From assembly GCF_002699205.1 (NCBI RefSeq), contig NZ_PABT01000023.1:1-64000 (forward strand): 64,000 bases of DNA. The letters run 5' to 3'. The notes under the pieces are model-generated. The model was not told the origin of the DNA and did no database searches. It was given only the letters and a program-made list of their open reading frames with translations. A program made the position numbers and the translations under genes. Below, piece by piece: positions 7,490 to 15,898 of this stretch; positions within the stretch are counted from its first letter, which is position 1; the number at the start of each line of letters is the position of its first letter. The stretch is from Allomuricauda sp. (GTDB lineage: Bacteria > Bacteroidota > Bacteroidia > Flavobacteriales > Flavobacteriaceae).

Positions 7490-8437
7490 ATGCTTACCCG
7501 AAGGCACATCAGAGTAAAAGTGATGCAATGTATATATGCATTGGTGCAATCCAAGGACGATTCTTTGCAAAAACAAGAAAAGTTCCTGCGAGTCAGTATA
7601 GAAAATATGTATGTTCTATACCTATTGATTTTAAGCCTCTTGGCGGAACTCCACCGTTTGGCTGAAAAACATGTGAGCCACGCCCCCAAAAAATATGTGG
7701 CCACCGAAGAAGACAATTATCCCAACCCTGAGAAGTTTGTGAAAAACCGCTTGTTGTTGCAATTGGTGAACAATGAGGTTTTGAAAAATGAACTTTCCAA
7801 GCGCAAACTGGATAATTGGTACATGAACGACGAGTATGTGAAGATCATCCACAAGGCGGTAGTGTCAAGCGATATCTATAAAGATTACATGTGCAATGGC
7901 GAGGATGGTTATGCGGACGACCGCAAGGTGGTCATCCAGCTCTTCAAGGAAATTATAGCACCCAATGAAAAAATATATGATTATTTCGAGGACGATAAAC
8001 TTACCTGGGTCGATGATTTTCCTATTGTGAATACCTTTTTGGTAAAGCGATTGAAAAGAGCCAAGCCTGATTCTGGAGACCACTTCTTTTTACCATCGCT
8101 CCTTAAGGACCAAGAGGATATGGACTTTGCCAATGAACTTTTGACCAAGACCTTGCTCAACGATGCCAAATGGGAGAAGGAAATAGAGGGAAAAACCCCA
8201 AATTGGGACAATGACCGTATAGCGGAGATAGATTCCATCATCCTGAAAATGGCCATTTGCGAGTTGTTGAACTTCCCATCCATACCCGAAAAAGTAACCT
8301 TGAACGAGTACTTGGAGATTGCCAAGGAATACTCCACTCCCAAGAGCAGTATCTTTATCAATGGAGTCTTGGACAAGTTGGCAAAGGAGTACAAAGCGGA
8401 TGGAAGGCTCCAAAAAATGGGTAGGGGCTTGCAATAA
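7490..8437 (+). CDS. nusB: Transcription antitermination factor NusB
   Basis: A 315-residue NusB. Bacteroidota carry a long form with an extra N-terminal helical region (about 1-150); the conserved NusB domain is at the C-terminus, ending with KSSIFINGVLDKLAKEY (about 285-301), which matches the family signature. NusB with S10 (NusE) binds boxA RNA and prevents early termination in rRNA operons. The gene leads a three-gene unit with a DUF1573 lipoprotein and yajC, an arrangement common in Flavobacteriaceae. Confidence 0.95.
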   Translation: MLTRRHIRVKVMQCIYALVQSKDDSLQKQEKFLRVSIENMYVLYLLILSLLAELHRLAEKHVSHAPKKYVATEEDNYPNPEKFVKNRLLLQLVNNEVLKNELSKRKLDNWYMNDEYVKIIHKAVVSSDIYKDYMCNGEDGYADDRKVVIQLFKEIIAPNEKIYDYFEDDKLTWVDDFPIVNTFLVKRLKRAKPDSGDHFFLPSLLKDQEDMDFANELLTKTLLNDAKWEKEIEGKTPNWDNDRIAEIDSIILKMAICELLNFPSIPEKVTLNEYLEIAKEYSTPKSSIFINGVLDKLAKEYKADGRLQKMGRGLQ

Positions 8438-8475
8438 ACAAATATTCCTTAATTTTGAAAAAACAAATTTTAATC

Positions 8476-8952
8476 ATGAAAAGAATAACGACAATTTTTA
8501 GTTTGATCATGGTGGTTGCCCTAACCAGCGTATCATGTAAGGACAAAGCATCAGAAAAAATAGTTGCAGACAATGTTGAAAGTGCTGTGGACAGAGATGA
8601 GGCGGATAAAAAGGTGCCTGTGATGACTTTCGAGAAGACAGAGCACGATTTCGGTACCATCCAAAGAGGGACGCCTCAAGAAACAACCTTTAAATTTACA
8701 AATACAGGTGATGCTCCGTTGATCATTACAAACGCAAAGAGTAGCTGTGGTTGTACAGTACCTAACCCACCCAAAGATCCTATTGCTCCAGGAGAAACAG
8801 GGGAATTGGTGGTAAAGTTCAACGGGTCTGGTCAAAACCAGGTTACCAAAACCATTACCGTAAACGCAAATACAGCCAAAGGTTCCGAAATATTGAGAAT
8901 CAAGGCATTTGTTCAAGCACCAGGAGAAACACCGGCAGGTCCTGTTAAATAA
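8476..8952 (+). CDS. DUF1573 lipoprotein
   Basis: A 158-residue lipoprotein starting at ATG 8476 (MKRITTIFSLIMV). The signal peptide ends in a lipobox-like TSVSC, and the mature protein starts at C24. A DUF1573 immunoglobulin-like domain follows (about 55-150: HDFGTIQRGTPQETTFKFTN, then SSCGCTVPNPPKDPI, then PGETGELVVKFN), related to ASH/HYDIN beta-sandwich domains. The function is unknown; the family is abundant in Bacteroidota. It lies 38 bases after nusB and 13 before yajC, so it is probably co-transcribed. Confidence 0.9.
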   Translation: MKRITTIFSLIMVVALTSVSCKDKASEKIVADNVESAVDRDEADKKVPVMTFEKTEHDFGTIQRGTPQETTFKFTNTGDAPLIITNAKSSCGCTVPNPPKDPIAPGETGELVVKFNGSGQNQVTKTITVNANTAKGSEILRIKAFVQAPGETPAGPVK

Positions 8953-8965
8953 TTAAAAAACCTAC

Positions 8966-9256
8966 ATGGAAAACCTAGGACAGTTTTTACCTCTGATATT
9001 GATTTTTGCCGTGGCGTACTTTTTTATGATTCGCCCGCAAGTTAAGCGTCAGAAGGAAGAGAAAAAATTCGCTTCGGAGTTGAAAAAAGGTGATAAGGTC
9101 ATCACCAAAAGCGGACTTCACGGCAAGATTGTGGAATTGAACGACAAGGATTATTCCTGTGTTATCGAGACCATGGCCGGCCGATTAAAGTTTGACCGCT
9201 CTGCCATTTCTATGGAAATGAGCAAAAAACTGAACGCTCCCACCGAAAAGAAGTAA
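8966..9256 (+). CDS. yajC: Preprotein translocase accessory protein YajC
   Basis: A 96-residue YajC: one membrane helix near the N-terminus (about 5-22, LPLILIFAVAYFFMIRPQ) followed by a short cytoplasmic domain (KGDKVITKSGLHGKI). YajC associates with SecDF and the SecYEG translocon. It is last in the nusB-DUF1573-yajC unit, with a terminator directly after. Length and motifs are those of the family. Confidence 0.95.
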   Translation: MENLGQFLPLILIFAVAYFFMIRPQVKRQKEEKKFASELKKGDKVITKSGLHGKIVELNDKDYSCVIETMAGRLKFDRSAISMEMSKKLNAPTEKK

Positions 9257-9280
9257 ACGGACTAAACATTGTAAAACAAG

Positions 9281-9322
9281 AACGTTCCTTTGGAAATTAA
9301 ATCCACAGGAACGTTTTTTTTG
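9281..9322 (+). terminator. Terminator after yajC
   Basis: AACGTTCCTTTGGA (9281-9294) pairs with TCCACAGGAACGTT (9302-9315) with one mismatch, followed by a T-run. It ends the nusB unit. Confidence 0.9.
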
Positions 9323-9405
9323 TTCCCATATCCTGGAGGACCTGGAGAGTATTCACTTCAGAAGTGCTTTCAAGTGCATTTCTTTTAATTCAAGTTCCCA
9401 TCTGC

Positions 9406-9883
9406 TTAATTGTTGGCTAGTTCCAGTTGTTTTTTATAAGCTTCGATTCTAGCATGGGCTGTACCGTCAATCAACAAAATAACCACCAACATCGCAATGG
9501 TTGTGATCATACTTGCGCCAGATGGGGATGCTGACCAAAAGGATGACGAGGGCACAAGCAGCGATGATTAAAGGGATGGCCGTAAAAACAACGGTTTTAT
9601 ACTCTTTTAAGGTGCTTTCGGTACGTGCAATTTCCGATTCCACAAATGTGGTGGGATTTTCATTATAGGCCGTTTCAAATGTTTTAATCCTGGATTTATT
9701 CGTAAAAAATAATCCTAGCCCTATGGTCAAAAGTAATGCACCCGCTACCAAGGTGGGGATAATTTATGCCCTCGCCTTATCCGTTTTTCCAAGCTGCCAA
9801 AATCCTAAACTAGCCGCCATGAATACGATTCCGAAGAGCATGAAGAATGAGGTGGAAAGTTGTTTTCTGAATCTTTTGACCAT
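9406..9883 (-). pseudogene. Broken paralogue of the 13091-13603 membrane protein
   Basis: Reading from the ATG at 9883, the frame gives MVKRFRK, then FFMLFGIVFMAASLGFWQLGK, and then meets an in-frame TAA at about 9763 exactly where the intact gene has the tyrosine of RAYIIPT. The frame resumes (IIPTLVAGALLLTIGLGLFF, then STLKEYKTVVFTA) and is broken again just after IPIWR (about 9515) by loss of one base. In the next frame it continues ASMITTIAMLVVILLIDGTAHARIEAY to a stop at 9406. Two separate lesions in an otherwise alignable sequence show decay. The intact copy is 3.2 kb away on the same strand. Confidence 0.88.
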
Positions 9884-10269
9884 TCCATATATTTGCACCC
9901 AAGTTGGGTTTGATAAACATTTTCCTATTTCAGTCGCCAATTTTAAAGCCTTGGGACAGATATATCTGTAATTCTAGATATAAGAAAATATATAGGGCTG
10001 TGTAGTGTTTTTTTTATGCACATCTCTAAACATTGGTGTAGTCTTTCATTGATCAGTTCTATGGAGATTCCTTGATTTTCCCATAAAAAACTTCCTTAAA
10101 CAAACCTATACATTCATCAGGCTTTAGATCATAAAGAGTAACAAAAAGTGTTGTGATTGGGGAAACGATATGTGGTGGCTCCCATAATATCTGTCATGCC
10201 GTATATCTTGATCCTGGCCTGGTTATGACCCAACTACTATCTTATAATGGGACTCCACCATTGTTTGGA
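9884..10269. other. Intergenic region with no recognised gene
   Basis: About 390 bases between the broken membrane gene and the sulfatase. On the minus strand two short stop-bounded stretches (around 10115-10215 and 10050-10150) look mildly protein-like but match no family I recognise and lack starts. They may be remnants of a lost gene. No RNA gene, repeat or terminator is seen. Confidence 0.4.
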
Positions 10270-11865
10270 TTATAGTTTCGTCCAATTAACCTGATCCCAA
10301 TTGTCATTAATATATGGTTGTGGACTGCCGTTTGTGGACCTACCATTTTTAATGATTGTTGTGATTTTTTGGGTCAGTGCTTCTACTATTTCAGGATGTT
10401 GGAAGTACAGGTTGGTAGTTTCACCGGGATCGTTTTCAATGTCATACAGTTCGTAAATGGCTTCCCCTGGCTTTGGTGTGATAAATCTAGGTTTCAATGA
10501 ACCACCGGAACCTCGAAGCATGTTTAGTTTCCATTTTCCATCACGTATGGCAAAATCACCACTGGCAGAATGATGGATCACAGGTCCTATAAGTGTTTCG
10601 TCATAGTTTTCATTTTGTAATATAGGATACAAAGAGTAACTATCTTCCCCTGAATCTTCAGGAATTTCTACACCAATAATCTCGGCGATAGTTGCCAAAT
10701 AATCCGTTTGGCATACTGGAATATCAGATTTTCTACCAGCTTGTATTTTTTCAGGCCAGCGCATCAGAAAAGGTACATGGTGCCCTCCTTCATAAATGTC
10801 CCGTTTTCCACCTTTGAAGTTCATGCTGCTATAATGGTCATAAAAATCTCTCTGATAGGTGTAATTTGTTTCAGGGCCATTGTCCGAGGAAAATATCACA
10901 AGGGTATTGTTGGTGAGTCCATTTTTTTCAAGGGCTTCAAGTACCTGCCCAACCCGATAATCGGTTTCTTCCATAAAATCGCCATATTTGCCACATTTGC
11001 TCCTACCTTGGAAATTTGGATGTGTACAATGTGGAAGATGTGGACTTGTTAGTGCATAATATAGAAAGAAGGGCTTTCCTTTTTTTGCATCATCGGCAGC
11101 TTTATTTATGTAGTCAACAGCTTTCTCGGCAAAGGTTTCCAAAACCAACTCATCATTAAAGGACGGAGCAACCTCGACCCAATCCTCGCCTTCTCCTTTT
11201 TCCTGGTCATAGGGAGGGGTCATTCTGTAATCGGTATAAGGTTGTTTTATGTGTTTTTTTCTGGTCCATATAGAAGGTGGCTCGGTTACCTTTGAATTTT
11301 CCAGATACGTTAAGACACCATAGTTCATTGATGCCGCTATTCCGAAGAAGTAATCGAATCCTTTGTCAATGGGTCCGTCCGAAAATGGTTTTGACCAATC
11401 CCTGTTCTTTCCAGTACTGCCCACAAAGTCCATTTGAAGATGCCATTTTCCGACCATAGCAGTATTATAGCCATTGTCTTTGAGCAAAGAAGCAATAGTC
11501 ATCCTGTCCTTTTCTATCAAACAGGGGCCGTCTGCCCTAAGTACTCCCTTTTTCAATGAAGTTCGCCAACTATACCTCCCTGTTAACATGGAATATCTTG
11601 AAGGCGTACAAACAGCATCGCTACTATGTCCGTCGGTAAAGATTATTCCTTCATTGGCAATCTTGTCAATGTTTGGGGTTTCGAATTTTGCTTCCGGATT
11701 TAAAGCACCAACATCGCCATAACCCTGATCATCGGTATATATGATCACGATATTTGGATGTGGATTTACCTGTCCTCTTAAGTGGAACAAATTAAGCCCA
11801 CAGAAGAAAATAACGAACAGGATATATATTTTTTTCTTTTCAACAAGAACTAAAAGATTATTCAT
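10270..11865 (-). CDS. Secreted sulfatase, family S1 (formylglycine type)
   Basis: A 531-residue sulfatase starting at ATG 11865 (MNNLLVLVEKKK); the upstream extension to 11901 is less likely. A hydrophobic signal segment (about 12-30) suggests export to the periplasm or surface. The family motif CTPSR (in AVCTPSRYSMLTGRYSWR) gives the cysteine that is converted to formylglycine; metal-binding residues lie in YTDDQGYGDVG and SSDNGPETN. It removes sulfate from a sugar or aryl ester. The specific substrate cannot be told; no SusC/SusD pair or maturase is nearby. It lies in the most accessory stretch of the window. Confidence 0.93.
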   Translation of the reverse strand: MNNLLVLVEKKKIYILFVIFFCGLNLFHLRGQVNPHPNIVIIYTDDQGYGDVGALNPEAKFETPNIDKIANEGIIFTDGHSSDAVCTPSRYSMLTGRYSWRTSLKKGVLRADGPCLIEKDRMTIASLLKDNGYNTAMVGKWHLQMDFVGSTGKNRDWSKPFSDGPIDKGFDYFFGIAASMNYGVLTYLENSKVTEPPSIWTRKKHIKQPYTDYRMTPPYDQEKGEGEDWVEVAPSFNDELVLETFAEKAVDYINKAADDAKKGKPFFLYYALTSPHLPHCTHPNFQGRSKCGKYGDFMEETDYRVGQVLEALEKNGLTNNTLVIFSSDNGPETNYTYQRDFYDHYSSMNFKGGKRDIYEGGHHVPFLMRWPEKIQAGRKSDIPVCQTDYLATIAEIIGVEIPEDSGEDSYSLYPILQNENYDETLIGPVIHHSASGDFAIRDGKWKLNMLRGSGGSLKPRFITPKPGEAIYELYDIENDPGETTNLYFQHPEIVEALTQKITTIIKNGRSTNGSPQPYINDNWDQVNWTKL

Positions 11866-12177
11866 GTTTAAATTGATTCGGTCCCTCTTGTGTAAGGTCA
11901 TTTTGTTTTGGCTTTTGGATTTGTCAATATGTTTTTCAATTAAATATTGCCATCAGTCAATTTTTGGACAATGATGGGTGTAGATGATACCCCTAAAAAC
12001 AAGGATGGTACATTTAATCGTTAAATTTACAGATTTTGACATAAAAAGTTCAAGATCAAAGCGATTCTAGTGTCCATCTGTGACCTGCATGGCGGTTCCT
12101 CGGGCTGGCTTTTTAAGCTCTTTGGTAAGTATTAGGTTTGAGGGTGGCTCGCGGGACTTGCCCATGTGCACACAAAT
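11866..12177. other. Intergenic region between sulfatase and AraC genes
   Basis: About 310 bases. The right half (12060-12177) is more GC-rich than its surroundings and on the minus strand holds a 32-codon open frame from ATG at about 12164, reading MGKSREPPSN then LILTKELKKPARG. I recognise no family, and it may be chance or a remnant. The left half is AT-rich and would hold the sulfatase promoter; no clear TAnnTTTG box was identified. Confidence 0.35.
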
Positions 12178-13089
12178 TTAATTCATTGTTGCATTGTCAA
12201 TATATTCTTTTGGACTAAGTCCTGTTTTCTTCTTAAACAACCGGGAGAAATATTGCGGATATTCAAATCCCAATTCATACGCCACTTCCGAGATACTTTT
12301 ATTCGGTTTCAATAAGATATTTTTTGCTTCGTCAATTAATCGCAAGTGCAAATGTTCAGTAGTCGTTTTGCCCGTTTCTTTTTTGAGCGTATCACTTAAG
12401 TAGCGTTGTGAAACGGACATTTTATTTGCTATTTGTTCTATACTTGGAATACCATTTTCTTGTAGTTGCCCTGATTCTAAGTATTCGGATAATTGTAAAT
12501 TAAATCGTTCCAACAAGTCATTTGATAGTTCCTTTCTGTTCAAAAACTGTCTTTCGTAAAAACGATTGGCATATTTTAACAACGTATCCAGTTGAGAGAT
12601 GATAATTTCTTTACTGAACTTATCTTGGTTGTTTTGGTACTCTATTTCAATGTTATTTACCACCGATTCTATTTGTTTCTCCTCTTTGGGCGAAAGGTGC
12701 AGGGCTTCATTCACCGAGTACGAAAAGAAGCCGTATTTCTTTATTTGATGTGCCAACACCGTCCCTTTTAAAAAGTCTTCGTGAAAATTGATCGTAAAGC
12801 CCTTTTGTTCGAACACTGCGCTATTGTCCCATTGCAATACCTGCCTGGGGGCAATGAAAAATAGGGCGCCATTGGTAAAATCATATTGGGTGCGCCCGTA
12901 GTTCAACTCACCCTTTACAATCTTTTTAAAGCTGATGGTGTAGCAATCGGTGGTGATGGGCGGAGAACTTTCCTTGGGGCACGGCAAAAAACCTTCACCT
13001 ATGGCCGAGAACACACTCAACATGGGATGCTCCGGGCGAGGAAGTTCTAGGTATTCCAGGTAAGCCGATAATGTTTTAAAATGCTGCAT
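12178..13089 (-). CDS. AraC-family transcriptional regulator
   Basis: A 303-residue regulator. The C-terminal AraC/XylS domain (about 205-300) has two helix-turn-helix units; the second carries SISEVAYELGFEYPQYFSRLF. The N-terminal part is a cupin-like sensor domain of the kind found in many flavobacterial AraC proteins. Its start lies one base after the stop of the membrane protein at 13091-13603, so it is the last gene of an operon with SDR, metallo-hydrolase and membrane protein, and probably controls that operon. The ligand is unknown. Confidence 0.92.
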   Translation of the reverse strand: MQHFKTLSAYLEYLELPRPEHPMLSVFSAIGEGFLPCPKESSPPITTDCYTISFKKIVKGELNYGRTQYDFTNGALFFIAPRQVLQWDNSAVFEQKGFTINFHEDFLKGTVLAHQIKKYGFFSYSVNEALHLSPKEEKQIESVVNNIEIEYQNNQDKFSKEIIISQLDTLLKYANRFYERQFLNRKELSNDLLERFNLQLSEYLESGQLQENGIPSIEQIANKMSVSQRYLSDTLKKETGKTTTEHLHLRLIDEAKNILLKPNKSISEVAYELGFEYPQYFSRLFKKKTGLSPKEYIDNATMN

Positions 13090-13090
13090 C

Positions 13091-13603
13091 TTATTTGTTT
13101 ATGTCTTTTTCCGCCAATAACAATTCTTTGTTGTAAGCGTCCATTCGGGCATGGGCCGTACCGTCTACCAGTAATATAACGACCAACATGGCTATCGTTG
13201 TAATCATACTTGCCCTCCAAATCGGTGTACTTACGAACAATAAGACCAAAGCACATATAGCTATAATTATGGGGGTTGCCGTAAAAACAACGGTATTGTA
13301 TTCCTTTAAGGTAGCTTCGGTACGTTCCCGTTCAGAGGCCACAAAAGCGGCCACATCCGTTCGGTATGCTTTTTCAAATTGAGGAATTCTGGCTTTATTG
13401 GTAAAAAACAACCCCAGCCCAATTATCAGCAGTAAAGCACCGGCCACCAAGGTGGGAATGATATAGGCCCTGGCCATTTCCGTTTTTCCCAGTTGCCAAA
13501 AGCCCAAGCTTGCCACCAAGAACGCGACTCCAAAGAGCATGAAGAACGGCGTTGAAAAAAGTTCGGCCTTTGCCCAATCGGTTGCTGCTTTTAAGATATC
13601 CAT
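13091..13603 (-). CDS. Four-helix membrane protein, intact paralogue
   Basis: A 170-residue protein with four predicted membrane helices: about 20-40 (FFMLFGVAFLVASLGFWQLG), 46-66 (IIPTLVAGALLLIIGLGLFF), 105-128 (VVFTATPIIIAICALVLLFV) and 133-150 (MITTIAMLVVILLVDG). A conserved amphipathic stretch (ASERERTEATLKEY) sits between helices 2 and 3. No family was recognised. It is encoded 19 bases after the metallo-hydrolase and one base before the AraC regulator. A decayed second copy lies at 9406-9883, so the family is duplicated next to regulator genes. Function unknown. Confidence 0.8.
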   Translation of the reverse strand: MDILKAATDWAKAELFSTPFFMLFGVAFLVASLGFWQLGKTEMARAYIIPTLVAGALLLIIGLGLFFTNKARIPQFEKAYRTDVAAFVASERERTEATLKEYNTVVFTATPIIIAICALVLLFVSTPIWRASMITTIAMLVVILLVDGTAHARMDAYNKELLLAEKDINK

Positions 13604-13622
13604 CGTTTTATTTTTTTACTGG

Positions 13623-14729
13623 TTATTTCCACCATTGTTCAAATAGCAGTGCATTGTCTTTTAAGTTGACTTTTTCACCAATTTTAGGTGTGATGACCCT
13701 CTTGTACTGTTCAACTGCCAACGCTGTGATTTTTATAAATGGTTCATCCCAATCGTGATTGGCCAGTGTAAACTTTCCCGAATGCACGGGCAGAACTGTT
13801 TTTGCGTTTAAATCAGTTGCGGCCTTCAATTGCTCTCCGGGTAACATATGAATATATTTCCATTTTTCATCATATTGACCATTTTCAAGAATGGCTAAGT
13901 CAAAGGGCCCAAATTTTTTCCCGATAGTTTTAAAATGGGTGTCATATCCGCTATCGCCACCAATGTAAATCGTAGTGGTCGGTGATTTCAAGACGAACGA
14001 GGCCCACAGGGTTTGTGCCCGTTTAAAACCTCTTCCAGAGAAATGTCGTGCAGGTGTAATATGTATTTCAAAACCGTCGGAATTAAATATACTATCATAC
14101 CAATCTCCCTCTAAAATCACTTCTGGATTAAAACCCCAATGCTCCAAATGTGCCCCATTTCCAAGACCAGTGATTACATTCTTAATTTTTGGCTTTAACT
14201 TTTTGAGCGTATTATAATCCATATGGTCCCAATGATCGTGCGATAAAAACAGATAGTCTATTTCCGGCATATCATCCGTGGTGTATATATCGGTTCCACT
14301 ATAGGCTTTTGTGGTAAAAGATAGTGGCGAAGCGTTACCGCTCAATACAGGATCTACCAATATTTTTTTACCATCCAATTGCATGAAATAAGATGAGTGC
14401 CCCATCCAAATTAGCACATTTTCATTTGGGTTAAGTGCTTTCAAGTTAGTTTTAACTGAAGGGATATTTTTGGAAGGCTCTTTTGGTTTTGACAAAAAAA
14501 GGAATTCATACATCACTTTTCCGTAACCAACACCTTCAGCAAGCATTGGGGTATTATTTAAGTTTTGAAAGCTCCCATTTTTATAATTGGGTGATTGTTT
14601 TATTTTAGATAAACGTTCTCCCGATGGATGTTTCCCAAATCGTTCTGTATTCAAGAAAAGAAGTGTTCCAACACCAACTGTTATGATGATAATTAGCAGT
14701 CCTACCATTATTTTTTTAATTAAAGCCAT
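13623..14729 (-). CDS. Metallo-beta-lactamase-fold hydrolase, NAPE-PLD/UlaG-like
   Basis: A 368-residue protein with an N-terminal membrane anchor (about 4-28) followed by a metallo-beta-lactamase domain. The zinc motif is LSHDHWDHMDY (HxHxDH); further ligands lie in TPARHFSGRG and GGDSGYDTHF. The domain resembles N-acyl-phosphatidylethanolamine phospholipase D and UlaG-like lactonases. The anchor suggests action at the outer face of the inner membrane on a lipid or small metabolite. Operon with the SDR upstream (9-base gap) and membrane protein downstream. Confidence 0.88.
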   Translation of the reverse strand: MALIKKIMVGLLIIIITVGVGTLLFLNTERFGKHPSGERLSKIKQSPNYKNGSFQNLNNTPMLAEGVGYGKVMYEFLFLSKPKEPSKNIPSVKTNLKALNPNENVLIWMGHSSYFMQLDGKKILVDPVLSGNASPLSFTTKAYSGTDIYTTDDMPEIDYLFLSHDHWDHMDYNTLKKLKPKIKNVITGLGNGAHLEHWGFNPEVILEGDWYDSIFNSDGFEIHITPARHFSGRGFKRAQTLWASFVLKSPTTTIYIGGDSGYDTHFKTIGKKFGPFDLAILENGQYDEKWKYIHMLPGEQLKAATDLNAKTVLPVHSGKFTLANHDWDEPFIKITALAVEQYKRVITPKIGEKVNLKDNALLFEQWWK

Positions 14730-14738
14730 TGTTTAATG

Positions 14739-15692
14739 CTAAAAATTCCATTTAAAATTGGTTGCCTTTTCTGATACTTCCCATAACTTTTCTGCCACAG
14801 CTTTATCCTTAGCGTGCGGTTCCAATTTACATTCTCCAACAGGGCCTTTAAAATAACCTCTACCTGTAGGGCCATAAAACCCCTTTTGATCCAATTCCGG
14901 TTCTGTGGCACACATCAACTCGGGATACGAGCCCTTTTCGGCCGATTGCACCATTGGGGTCAACTTCATTATTTGCCATACGAACCTGGTCAACAAACTT
15001 CCGCTGGTCCTTATTAAAGAAGTCGCTGAAGCCCCTGGATGGCAGGCATATGCCTTTACACCTGTTTTGCCGGCCGCTTTAAGTCGGTCCTGTAATTCGT
15101 AGACACACATGATCTGCGCCAATTTACTTTGGCTATATACACCATTGGGGCTGTAATTTTTGTCCCAGTTCATATCATCGAACTGTATGGTTTTGATCCC
15201 CAGATTGTACCCCATACTTCCTACCACCACAATGCGACCATTGGAGGCTTCAATACGAGGATACAGTAATCCTTGTAGTAAAAAGTTGCCATAGTGGTTC
15301 ACCCCCAGCTGACTTTCAAAACCATCGACGGTAAAGGTCTGTTTCGGTACTTGGGCAATGGCCGCATTGCACATTAGGGCATCTATTTGGGAAACGGTTT
15401 GAAGTACTTCTTCCGCAGCCTTTCTCACGGAGGCCAGTGATGCAAGGTCCATTTGTATATTGTGTACATCAATAGCATTGCCAAGCTCTTGTTTCAACGT
15501 GGCAACAGTATCTGCGGATTTATTCGGATTGCGGTTCAGCATGACCACTTTTGCCCCTTTGGATAGCAATATTTTTGCGGCTTCAAATCCTGTACCGCTG
15601 GTAGTCCCCGTTATAACAAATGTTTTTCCCTTAAGGGAACTAATTCTGTCAGGTGTCCACCCTTGCTTGCCAAATTGATTTTTAGAACTCAT
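14739..15692 (-). CDS. Short-chain dehydrogenase/reductase
   Basis: A 317-residue SDR, started at ATG 15692 (MSSKNQFGKQGWTPD) rather than at 15851, because the extra N-terminal residues are low in family similarity and contain another gene's remnant. The NAD(P) motif TGTTSGTG follows KTFVI, NAA is in LMCNAAIAQ, and the catalytic YSQSK motif follows SPNGV. The length and the C-terminal tail fit the protochlorophyllide-reductase/retinol-dehydrogenase-like extended members. It is the first gene of the operon running to the AraC regulator at 12178. Substrate unknown. Confidence 0.92.
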   Translation of the reverse strand: MSSKNQFGKQGWTPDRISSLKGKTFVITGTTSGTGFEAAKILLSKGAKVVMLNRNPNKSADTVATLKQELGNAIDVHNIQMDLASLASVRKAAEEVLQTVSQIDALMCNAAIAQVPKQTFTVDGFESQLGVNHYGNFLLQGLLYPRIEASNGRIVVVGSMGYNLGIKTIQFDDMNWDKNYSPNGVYSQSKLAQIMCVYELQDRLKAAGKTGVKAYACHPGASATSLIRTSGSLLTRFVWQIMKLTPMVQSAEKGSYPELMCATEPELDQKGFYGPTGRGYFKGPVGECKLEPHAKDKAVAEKLWEVSEKATNFKWNF

Positions 15693-15724
15693 CTTTTCTT
15701 GTTTTTCAAATAACATGACAAAGG

Positions 15725-15835
15725 TAGTGGGGAAGTGCCCCTTACCTCTTATACGGATTTTCGGAAGATGTATACTTTTTGGTTTTCTCCTGTTTGGCCT
15801 CGGTTGGGGGCTCATGGAGTTTTGAAGGGTAGTGG
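15725..15835 (-). pseudogene. Possible remnant of a YdeI-like gene C-terminus
   Basis: On the minus strand one frame reads TEAKQEKTK, the same nine residues found near the C-terminus of the YdeI-like protein encoded at 18097-18720, and the 24 underlying bases are almost identical. After that point the two sequences diverge, and this frame ends at a stop about 45 bases later. No start codon or complete domain is present. It is most easily explained as a leftover of a lost paralogue, but the match is short. Confidence 0.35.
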
Positions 15836-15898
15836 GCCACTTTTTGTTCAATTGATTAAGTGTTTATGTAAAATACGGAACGGAGTAGGTGGTAAGGT

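Noticed and set aside
9884..10269. A further small gene in the 9.9-10.3 kb gap
   Set aside because: The short open stretches lack start codons, do not match known families and are broken by stops.
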